A stretch of DNA of 64,000 nucleotides from Byssochlamys sp. IMV 00236 (Eukaryota > Ascomycota > Eurotiomycetes > Eurotiales > Thermoascaceae). The stretch covers positions 186,001-250,000 of the forward strand of contig MSJH02000629.1 of NCBI GenBank assembly GCA_001931875.2, given 5' to 3'. The notes beneath the pieces were generated by a model that searched no databases, had not been told where the DNA came from, and saw only the letters and a list, made by a program, of their open reading frames with translations. Within the stretch, counting starts at the first letter, position 1. Each line of letters begins with the position of its first letter. Shown in pieces: positions 55,139 through 64,000 of this stretch. The position numbers were made by a program, and so were the translations under genes.

Positions 55139-56600
55139 GAGAGTGCAAGCTGGGAAGGAGAATCCTTCGCTATCGTCGACCACCTGTTGATGTCTGTCAT
55201 TCGGTTCATGGAAGTGGTGTTACCGGTCCACTGTTCCCCTATCCAGAAGAAGCAGACGAAGTCTCCAGTCGCCGGCTCTTGCACGCCGAAACCCTGGTCC
55301 GCGGGTAATAAAGACACTGGCCTGGTCCTATTTGCTGTCATCAGCTGAGAAATATTGAACTCAGGGTCTGGACCGAGTCCAACAACAGTCCGCCTGCTCC
55401 AGGCTCGGGGTGAACGCGACAGCTCGCTCATATTAGCTGTCCTTTCCTTCGCAGTTTGCGTCATTCGTGACGAAATGTGCCACCGAGCAGTGATTTCGAG
55501 GCGCCTTCCCTACGAACTTGGTAGGGTACCGGCCCTCGGGGTGATTGTCACCAAGTCAACTGTTTCATTGTATCTGATACCCATTTCCTCAAAAGGATCA
55601 AAAGTTGGTAGGAGTTTCTTTGGTGTACGGTCTTGTACGCGGCGTTTGTCTAGATGTTGAGTATGAGCCACGGTGAAATCATGTCATGCATATCGAACTT
55701 TCTATCCGGGTCTCTATATACCAATTCCCAGTCAAAGAATTATACATATTATGATAACCTTGTTGTTTCTTATACTGCATCGTTCCACTTTCTAGTTTGT
55801 AGATCGTTTTCTCCTTTCTCGAAAAGATGCCTGTCCTCGACTTACTGGCAGAGAACAACGACTGCCCACTGACAGACTCAATCAGCTATAGTTTCCATCG
55901 TCCTTTCCCAGTGACGACACTCTCGACTGCATGTGATGGAGGAGCTCTTCTACGATATCGGGATGCTCTTTCCGGCTTCCTCGATCCCAGCCACTGCCCT
56001 TTTACGCCATCCACGATATCGTTCGACTCGCGATGGATTGAACGTTGCCTGAGCCCAAAAGGATCGGGCGCTCTTGCCTTTTCACTGGGCTCATCTGGCT
56101 ACATGTTGCTGCCAGGAAGATATAAAGCTCAGTAGTTTATCTTCGAACGGGAAACTTCATGGACTGGGGGTAACGATACCATCTCTGGCGCCGATTGTCA
56201 GACTGGAGCAGGGCTATGCCATGTGAAATACTACCTAGATACTTTTGATAAGAGAGTTCACTATTGAGCAGTGCAAGTCCAATCAGGAAGCTTTACCGTG
56301 TTAAGCACATGAAACTGGACAAGATATCTTGGGGGGCTGGGTGGTTCTTTGCTTTCGTCACAGTGAGCAGGCGTGTTTTGTACCGTGTTATTTCTCTCAT
56401 ATGCTCTTTCGCCCTCATATGGCCAGCGGCCTCCCACTTCGACCAGCCACCCCTTTCATAAAACTGGTCATCTCCTTCCTGTTCTCCCTCCTCTGCTCTT
56501 TCTCTCTTCCACCTCACCTTTTCCTTCCTCACGGCGTGTTTTTCTCACATTCATCTCAGTCATTCTCCCATCCTTCATAGAACACATCCTATAGCTCAGC
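55139..56600. other. Intergenic, one weak small ORF
   Basis: 1.5 kb downstream of Rcl1. A 102-codon frame starting with ATG at 55827 is listed separately. A pyrimidine-rich stretch (about 56440-56640, plus strand) precedes the multi-intron locus and looks like a promoter/leader. Confidence 0.4.
55827..56135 (+). CDS. Weak candidate small ORF
   Basis: 102-codon frame, start context GAAAAGATGCCT. The predicted peptide (MPVLDLLAENNDCPLTDSIS...) has mixed composition without low-complexity bias, but no recognised domain or signal. It has no intron. Could be chance. Confidence 0.25.
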   Translation: MPVLDLLAENNDCPLTDSISYSFHRPFPVTTLSTACDGGALLRYRDALSGFLDPSHCPFTPSTISFDSRWIERCLSPKGSGALAFSLGSSGYMLLPGRYKAQ

Positions 56601-56700
56601 TCCAGCTTGAAAATAAATCACTTTTCCTTCATTCTTTTCTTCTTTACACATATTATCCTCTCTTGTACTCTTTCCAGAGATCAGCACGCAGTCCTCGGGG

Positions 56701-58032
56701 CCGCAGATTCATTTTCAGGTAACTATGCCCCCTTGTCCCTTCTGCTCACCATGCCACAGGACCGTGTTCTCCTTCTGCCTCAGATCTGCATAAAGCGGAC
56801 AGCCCAGTAGATAGCAGAACCTGTAAGTACCATGTGCTATCCATTCCTCCATACCTTCCAAGTCAGATGAAAGCTAACTGTGTTATAGGCTGGCTAAAAA
56901 AAATGTAGTCCGCTCCGCAGTGAAGCTCCGACCTGGCATTCCCACTGTAAGAACTATGTCATTTCTGATTATACATGCACTTGCTAACAACGCGTGACAT
57001 AGTTTCTTTTTCTCCAGGTTGGAAGTGGCAAAGCTCCTTTGAGAGGATAACCTCGCCGACACCGCGAGGACAACCTCCTTAGTCGAGAACGGATACTCCT
57101 GCATGAGTATAAACGCACATACTGAAGCTGCCCTTATGGCCTGCAACATAGCTCGCCAAATAAAAAAATAGACCGTGTGTCTACGGGCTGCAGGCAGCCT
57201 GGTCCAGCTCTGCTAGCTGTAAGAAACATTCTCTTGCTCTGCGTTTGAACTGCGTTTGAACTCTGCTGACTATATTCCTAGGTATCGGCACCAATGGCAA
57301 AGACCTGGGTCAGTAGCTCCGAAGGCGACCGCGTGCACTACGTACTATCGTAGTCACAGCTGGGCTTTTGTGATGCACGCCAGGCCCAGTTCTCCCGTAG
57401 GAGGATTGGAGGGCAGCTTCACATTATTCCCACTGCATCGCGGCAGGCCCAGTGAGTCACAGGGCTTGTAAGTGTTATCCAGTCTTCATGTTGGAATAGT
57501 GACTGACGACCACCCCTGATCTAGACTGGCTAAACTCCATCCGCACCGCAGTGGACGACGGCCAGAGCCTACTATGTAAGAGTCCTTTTATTCCAATGTA
57601 TATGCATACTAACAAGATGTCAAGATCGCTCTCATCTTCAGATCCACGATCCAACTCTATTCGCCGCCCCAGCTTGGAGATGCCACTTCCGACTCTGAAC
57701 TTACCGACACGACTTCACCAGCGCATCAACACTCTCCATTGATACGGCTTCTATCATCATCATCATCATCATCATCATCCTCCTCCTCCTCCGAACGATT
57801 TTTCCGTATCCTCAACCCTATGGCATCATTCGACACCAAGCTGGGGCTGGCTCACCTTTCGGATATCACCAACAACTATTACGCCATCTACCTGTGCAAT
57901 CGACAACCAACGCGCAACAGCCATTCGACGCGCATCCGATCTCCACGGTTGATACATCACGTTGTCCTTGATCCGACAACTACTTGCGACATGGACGGGA
58001 GTTGGGGCACAAAGCATAAAGAAATAAGATAA
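56701..58032 (+). ncRNA. Multi-intron transcript of unclear coding status
   Basis: Five consecutive intron-like units with good signals lie on plus: 56823-56888, 56947-57002, 57219-57281, 57468-57524 and 57576-57641 (all GTAAG donors, CTAAC or CTGAC before the AG, 56-66 nt). The exon blocks of 51-216 nt do not form one continuous frame from the left; in the last three exons one spliced frame stays open from 57283 to a stop at 58032 and includes a Ser run encoded by TCA/TCC repeats (57753-57791), but an in-frame stop precedes it in the exon at 57003-57218. So it is either a non-coding RNA (for example a host gene) or a protein gene with a start in the 57.3 kb exon. No snoRNA was identified. 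Called ncRNA only as the cautious option. Confidence 0.45.
57753..57791 (+). repeat. TCA/TCC trinucleotide microsatellite
   Basis: A run of TCA units followed by TCC units, about 39 bp. It would encode a Ser run in one frame of the spliced transcript above. Confidence 0.8.
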
Positions 58033-60402
58033 AGGGGAAGAGGGGAGATAAAGTAAAGGACAAGAGTATGGGATAAGGATATGAGACGAAAGTGATAAAG
58101 AGGATGTTGAGGAATTCTTTGTATCCGGAGTCAAAGCTTTGTTCGTGGTGGGATGACATCCACAGAGGTACGTTCCTGTCAGTTGTTCCTGTACTGGTGT
58201 GTCTATTGTATATCAGCGTGTATGAGTGTTGACCTGTATCACCCATGGTGAGCTGCGCGTTTCATGTTCTGGTCAAGGTTTTAACCTCAAGGGCACACGG
58301 CAAAAGAAGTGTCGAGGATGTTTTCCTTGTCCTCGCGGGCCTGTCCGCGACCTGAATGGGAGACATGTTCTTATCAAGCCAGGGAAAGTTGAGCTTGCAT
58401 TCATATTTCACGATGTGTTTCTCCCTGTATTGGATTGCATTAGGGGTAAAGCAATACGTATCTCAACACTCGGGGCACTGTAATGCGCCCGTCTAGCGCC
58501 TGGACTTGACATATTATCGCCCTTTTGTAATAATATACTCAGTGCAGCAGTCGTCCCGGAAACAGTGTTGCCGCTATATATAAATGGCAAGTGTATCCTA
58601 CTGTGTGGTCGCAGAAAGCAAAGTATAATGGATTCGCCAGCCATGAGAAGATCCAGCCACTGTTTGCAAAAAGCACTCGGTGCTCTAATCGAATATTAAT
58701 CATGTACTAATTTCGCTTGTAACTATCCAATGACCTCTTCACTCGCCACTCGCCACCTTTGAAGATACGACGCGGGACTGCCCAAATAGGCAAGAGATTT
58801 ATATCGGCGCACAGAGGGAACATCTAGGTGATATTTTAATTGTCCGTTTGCAGCAGATTCTATGTCCTATATAATATAGAATAGAACTTCATGGATTACT
58901 GGATTCTTTATATGCTACAAAGGTGAATATGGGTTCAAAACCCCCTAGAACTAGATTCAAGCGTGCTCCCGTGCTCTTCAACATTTGACAATTTCATCAG
59001 CTGCGCAAAGTGCAATAGTAAATTGTTAACTAACTGGTTAGCTAAATCAAGGAGACGTTAAGAACAGAAGAGTAAGTACTGTACGTATGTATAGGCAGCA
59101 AGAAGGAAATCTACATCTTCATCTCGAGACACAAACATAAAAAGGGAAATTACATCCTCTTTTGCTCACATATTTAGCAGCCTCAATATCCTTAGTTGCA
59201 TATTATTATTATATACGAAACCGCGCATGCCTCCCGTATCCATGTATCTATTCTACAATACTCCGTAACGGCATCTGCAAAGCACCCTCCTCGCTGTATT
59301 CAAATCCCCCATGCATTTTCATTCTACGCTGCCGATCGCGTATACATATCGACGCCTGCGGATTAGCGCGACTTTAGCGGCATGGGCGGCGCATGACTAA
59401 GGATCTCCCGAACTAGACAGAATAGAAGCTCCGGCGTTCCCATACGTCTCTTCGGCCCGTCCGGCATGCAAGCAACACTGGAGGGTGCATATGGCCAATT
59501 ACAGTAGTATTTCCCTTGTCGTGGACGTCAAAGACTCGGAGATCTTCGAGAGACAAAGCGGCTCCGCTCGGATTGTGGCGGGATCGACCGTGCATTTTAG
59601 AGTGCGAAAGACGGCCGAGGATCTACATGAAGTACGTTTAGTATCCTCAACCCTTTTTACTTAGTTAGTACTGTTGACTTGGGGAAAAAAGGGGGCAGAT
59701 TTCGGAGAATAAGACCAAACAGGTTTATTATTGGGATTATGATATAGTTATAAATTCTCGCGCTGGGTAGTATTAAGAAATGAGTGATGGATTCTCTTCA
59801 TCTCTGTATGTAATCGATATCTGATCGATTAAACATCCATTATTAGTCTTGTCTACCGTCCTTGTCATGTTGTTGATGGCAGCGGATATTCGTATCGAGG
59901 CACCGGGAGTCCGGGTTGGATTTAGTGGAGAATCCCAAACTATCTACCCCCTCCCCGCATTGGGGTAACTACTACGAAGACATGGTATCCCGAGGTCCGT
60001 AATAATAATAATAATATGCTCAGGGGTTAGTTAGTTAACAACACGGTTATATTCAGGAATGTGACAAATCCCTTCCCGCCACCTCCGAGGATAAACCAAC
60101 CCCAAGAGGGCTAAATATAGCTTCGTTATGAGCAATTTCTCTCTATTATTATTTTGCACTCTTGGACGAATCAATCATAATAATAATAATGCGCGTATTA
60201 TTATGGTTATTCGGAGATCGGGCTACCAGATTTGGATATAGTAGCCGCAATTTCCGATTGGTTCCTGAGTATCGGATTTTGGGTTAAATATCAAATGTCT
60301 CTGATTGGGTACCGGGATCCAAGAAACCTTATCTGCGCCACAGAATTAAGGTTGGGTTTAGTATTGCCTAATACAGAAATACTAATTTTGGAGCAAAGTA
60401 AA
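58033..60402. other. Gene-poor interval
   Basis: 2.4 kb with AT-rich parts, including TAATAATAA microsatellites near 60000 and 60178. Short open frames on both strands lack support. Confidence 0.45.
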
Positions 60403-60404
60403 TA

Positions 60405-60783
60405 CAGTAAATCCTCGCTATAACGAATTGAATCAGACCGGCACTTTTGTTCGTTATAGCGTGGTATTCGTTATATCAAATATTAGGGAAAGGTAATTTA
60501 CGTCATGTGATCATGGTAAAGGGGAGAAATTTTTCAATATTATGTAATAGATACATGAAAATAAAGGGTTTTTATTGGCTATTTAAGGATTTTTACACGT
60601 GACATGTTACTTGTTATAACGAATCCCCCATACAAAAATAACGGCCAGCTAGGGATTTGTACCGAATTTCGTTATAGGGCAGATTTAACGAATTTTGTAT
60701 GGGGGTTTGAATTAGACACGCTGTTCGGTTCGTTACAGCGAAAAATTCGTTACAGGTAGGGTCGTTATAGCGAGGATTTACTG
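60405..60783. mobile_element. Pogo/Fot-like miniature inverted-repeat element (MITE)
   Basis: 379 bp bounded by perfect 22 bp terminal inverted repeats beginning CAGTAAATCCTCGC, and flanked by a TA dinucleotide on each side (60403-60404 and 60784-60785), the target duplication of the Tc1/mariner-pogo group. Further inside are inverted copies of a CCCCCATACAAAA-type stretch (60629-60641 and 60693-60706 region), and several copies of the TTCGTTATA motif. It contains no open frame and needs a transposase supplied elsewhere. It lies about 440 bp upstream of the SH3 gene. Confidence 0.85.
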
Positions 60784-60785
60784 TA

Positions 60786-61221
60786 CCACTGTATGGTTGA
60801 CGTGCCTAGAAGCTACAGTGCAGCTACAGACCTGGTACGCCATTTAGCCTCCCACTGCTGCGCCCCGTTGGATCTCCAGCAAGACACTGCCACTCTCCAG
60901 TTGTGATTTGGTTTTATTTTCCTTGCATCAACACCCAAAAGGTACCGTTGACACTGTAGCACTTCGAGTGTTAAAAGTGTGTCTTTGACTTTGATAGCAG
61001 GCATCCACTTGCTTATGGCTGCGGTTCTTCTGTATCATAGATAAGACATCTCTTCGGATACCTTAGGCTGAACCATCCTCCATCTCCACCTCCGCTGCGG
61101 AATATCCTGATCTCCTGGATCGTCCTACACAGTTTCCTCCAGACTGATCTCCTCTTCTACCGTTCTCTCCTATCATCGAATATCAGTCTGGCTCCCGAAG
61201 TGATCGTTTGATCCCCACGCC
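60786..61221. other. Intergenic upstream of SH3 gene
   Basis: 436 bp between the MITE and the SH3 gene start; presumably the promoter. A pyrimidine-rich tract at 61080-61170 is compatible with this. No coding region supported. Confidence 0.45.
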
Positions 61222-62140
61222 ATGGCGACGCAGAGCAACTTCTCAAAGGCAATGACCAATCGGTCGCTCCGCACCATCCGAGCAGTTCGTCTTCCCTCTA
61301 AACCCCCAGTTATCGGTTCTCGTGTGGATATATGGCTTACCATGGGAATCAGGAGTTGGAGTTCCTCGCAGATTCTTCCGTAATTACTCCGCAACAACTG
61401 TCCTCGATTCTCTCCCAGCTGCCCGAGCAGACTCAGCTTGACAATAATGCTCGCAATATTGCTCCCATCTCGCAACCTACTCCGGCGCCTGCCCAACCTC
61501 CAGTTGCAGCCTACTCTCCTCCTACGAACCAATTTGCCAATACGAGCCTGAATGAAAAGGCCCCTACTCCTAATCAATATCCTACTCCGGCGCCTCCTCC
61601 GCCTGCGTATGCCCAGACACCTGCGGTTCTTTCGACGGCCTCAGCCTTGTATGCATACACTCCTACCGACGCCGGAGATCTAGCCCTTCAGCCTCATGAC
61701 CGTATTCAAGTTCTCGAGCACATGAACAATGACTGTATGACTTCATCCACTAAACCTATCTCCTGGAGGATTATTAACGTGTATTACAGGGTGGCGCGGT
61801 CGCAACGAGCGGACCGGCCTCGAGGGTATCTTCCCTCGGAGCTATGTGAGTGTTCTCAATGAGAAGGCCGGACCTCCAGTCATTGCACCCCAGCCTACAA
61901 ACTATGGCAACTTGCCTCTCGAAGTGAGCCAGTCGGGTTCGCCTGCTCCGGGACCGGATGGCAAAAAGCCAAGTAAGTTCGAGGAGCAGGGAAAGAAGTT
62001 TGGAAAGAAAATGGGCAATGCTGGTACGTTTTTGTTATGGATGGCTTTTTCTTTTGAGTTCGGATCAACTGACAAGTTATCTAGCTATATTCGGTGCTGG
62101 TGCCACAATTGGTTCAAACATCGTTAATGGCATCTTCTGA
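61222..62140 (+). CDS. SH3-domain actin-patch protein (Lsb1/Pin3-like)
   Basis: Four exons: 61222-61284, 61353-61734, 61790-62023 and 62085-62140, giving 244 aa. The first 21 residues (MATQSNFSKAMTNRSLRTIRA) join to ELEFLADSSVITPQQLSSIL, the conserved N-terminal helix pair of the Lsb family. A Pro-rich segment follows (about 55-115), then one SH3 domain: ALYAYTPTDAGDLALQPHD, the WW pair formed across the second splice (DWWRGRN) and GIFPRSYVSVL. The tail ends with a basic stretch and a small hydrophobic end (AIFGAGATIGSNIVNGIF). Such proteins bind Las17/WASP and actin-patch components and affect prion-like aggregation in yeast. The first intron needs a GTTCGT donor, unusual but required to keep the frame. 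The start was chosen for the family-like N-terminus. Confidence 0.87.
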
Positions 62141-62974
62141 ACTTCTTATGGTGAGGTTATTATCTGACCGCACTCAGAATGGATTGTTACAATGTGCTGG
62201 AACAGGGTAGCACTGGGATTTCACATGCAATGGCGTTGGCGGGTTTTGAATTGGGTTCTCCGCTGTGTCTAGTGTGGGCCATATTTGGCTCAGTTGGTAC
62301 AGAACACAGACTGATAAATATTGATGACTATTGCTTAATTTCTGGGATTCCTTGATGTCCATGGGCCGCAGTAACCGATCACTCTCGGTTGTTGTTGTGG
62401 AAGCTGCGTGTATGCACACTTAACTTAAGATGGGCTGATGACTCACATAAGACACTTGCGTCTAACTGGTGAGTAAACCGGTTGTTCTCCTAGATGCTAG
62501 ATACATCTGTAAATCGTCTCGATAAGTATTATATGGAAGATCCGATCACAACGAATACTGGCAATATTCATTGGGGCTTGGGGAAAATACTAATCGCGCC
62601 CTTACGGTGCATCTTCTGGGTATAGCCCCGCCGACTCTACTAACAACACCAAGCTGATCCTCGGCATATGTTTCATCCTATAGAATCGGTCCTCTAAGCG
62701 CCAGCACCAAGTGGGAGATATGGCACGTCGCAGGGAAGGCTGCGGCACATCCCGCATTGGGTTGAACCTGTGCAGGGAACTGGGCATCATCGTGGCACAG
62801 TCAGTTTCAGCTCACGAACTTGACGCCCACAAACAGCGTACAGAACATGGATTTTCTAGCCCACCGTGTCAGCGCCATGTTGTATTTATTTAGCTCCCTT
62901 TATCATGATCATCCCATAGTCAGAAAGACGCCGGTGGTAACTGCTTTGTTTCCAGTCTGTCTTCTCTTTGAGAC
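62141..62974. other. Intergenic, no gene seen
   Basis: 834 bp between the SH3 gene and the last gene. No convincing frames; it likely carries the promoter of the next gene. Confidence 0.45.
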
Positions 62975-64000
62975 ATGATGAGAGCGCTCTTTCTTCTGTT
63001 AATACCCTGCCTAATACCCGGTGTCTTTGCGGACGATTGGGATGATTTTACAAATAACCTTGCAACTGATTTGGTAACTAGCCAGCATATTCGCATCATA
63101 GAACTGTACTAATCTCTCTCTAGGCCCCGCTTATCAGTTTGTTTGGAGAACAGGTGACAAAGCAATTTCTCTCCGAGTCACTCAATGTGCTAGATAATTA
63201 TATTTTTGCGCTGGCCCCCTTGGGTATTCTTACTGCTATTGTGTCTGTGATCCGCGTATGTGGGAATTCTAGCCTCCGCGCTTTCATTGGGAGGGCGCAT
63301 GAGGGCCCCGGGGAAGCAGAGCATGAGCTCTTATCATGTGTATCTGAGACGACAGCTGAGCTATTCAATGATGGAGGCATTTCAAGGGTCTTTGGGAGAC
63401 CCAAGATTCTGGAAGTTGTGGCATGGGAAGATGATCTTTCCACAAACCATGGTAAGACTCAACTTGCGACCCTTCGTGGCGCCGTGAAAAAAGGAATCTG
63501 GAACGGACATCTGGCGGATGCCGGCAGTGAAGACCCATTCGAGTTTGATATTCCGAACTTGTCTTTGAACATGGGTATAAAGCGGAGGAGTCAATTTTGG
63601 TTTTACACCGCCGCACTGGTTGGATCTATCCTGCAAATAGGTAACTTCTTACAGGTTTATTTCTTGATGGAAATATCCCATTGCTAAATACACTATTCTA
63701 GGTATCATTGTGTTTGCCGCCCTTACCGTATTCATGTTTCCGCAACACTTCAAAAAGGATGGAAAGGCAGTCGCGGACTATGCCTTCCCTCTTTTCTTCA
63801 TTGGCACATCTCTACTTTGTGTCGGAATGTTCCTGTGCGCTTTCATGATCGAGCGGTCATCGACAGAGTACTATTACCATCCCCAAAAGAAGTGTAAGAT
63901 ATATTGGCTGCAGCAAGGTGGTCAACAGGTCGGAGACCAAGTTTTTGGGGCTTTTCTAGGAATGCGGGAAAGGGGTGATGGTTGCTCAACTAAGGAGCTA
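62975..64000 (+). CDS. Fungal membrane protein, 5' part only (cut by window end)
   Basis: Three exons visible: 62975-63073, 63124-63640 and 63702 to the window end, where the frame is still open (305 codons so far). Introns at 63074-63123 and 63641-63701 carry GTAAC donors and TAG acceptors. The N-terminus is a signal peptide or membrane anchor (RALFLLLIPCLIPGVFA), followed by DDWDDFTNNLATDLAPL, a hydrophobic segment (NYIFALAPLGILTAIVSVI), a soluble stretch with FIGRAHEGPGEAE and FGRPKILEVV, then two or three hydrophobic segments (FWFYTAALVGSILQIG, IIVFAALTVFMF, FPLFFIGTSLLCVGMFLC). This pattern recalls large uncharacterised fungal proteins that carry ankyrin repeats further on, but that C-terminal part is outside the window. 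Function unknown. Confidence 0.8.

Noticed and set aside
57366..57512. Possible box C (GTGATG) and box D (CTGA) of a snoRNA in the multi-intron locus
   Set aside because: The boxes span an exon-intron border, lack a closing stem and are about 140 nt apart; not enough for a call.
58925..58960. GGTTCAAAACCCC stretch resembling a tRNA T-arm
   Set aside because: No matching acceptor stem or anticodon arm could be paired around it.

Overview
The window is nuclear DNA from a filamentous ascomycete, most likely a member of the Eurotiales (Aspergillus/Penicillium type). The reasons are: spliced genes with introns mostly of 50-66 nt carrying GTAAGT-like donors and CTAAC/CTGAC branch sites; two Zn2Cys6 regulators; an intronless NRPS-like enzyme; fungal marker families (Prp4, Bna1, Rcl1, CLIP-170/ClipA, Env7, Ptc7, Yor1-type ABC, Mae1-type TDT carrier); a pogo-like miniature element; and a decayed MFS gene. 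No rRNA, CRISPR or convincing tRNA was seen. All exon boundaries below were read by eye from splice signals and frame continuity.

Layout. 1-7.5 kb: an A-T-C NRPS-like gene, then a spliced gene with a Helo/STAND-type N-terminal domain. 7.6-12.7 kb: a CorA-type magnesium transporter and a Zn2Cys6 factor, both on minus. 14.9-23.4 kb: a secreted/Golgi LicD-family protein with tiny exons (+), mitochondrial PP2C Ptc7 (-), splicing factor Prp4 (+) and a malate/C4-dicarboxylate carrier (-). 23.4-31.3 kb: a gene-poor stretch, a BTB protein (-), and the Fe-S co-chaperone Hsc20/Jac1 (-). 31.3-38.3 kb is the most interesting part: a decayed MFS gene, then a divergent pair made of a small gasdermin-like candidate (-) and a large TPR-CHAT protease (+) with an intact His/Cys dyad. 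39.6-55.1 kb: a Yor1-type ABC transporter (+), a second Zn2Cys6 factor (-), an Env7-type kinase (-), CLIP-170 (+), 3-hydroxyanthranilate dioxygenase (-) and Rcl1 (+). 55.1-64 kb: a multi-intron locus of unclear coding status, a pogo-like MITE, an SH3 protein (+), and the 5' part of a membrane protein cut by the window end.

Most genes are housekeeping and not functionally linked. The exception is the 32.98-38.33 kb pair. Fungal gasdermin genes are known to sit next to protease genes (subtilisin or CHAT) that cleave them to trigger cell death, and the divergent layout here fits a two-gene regulated cell-death (allorecognition/defence) module. The gasdermin call rests on pattern recognition and needs structural confirmation.
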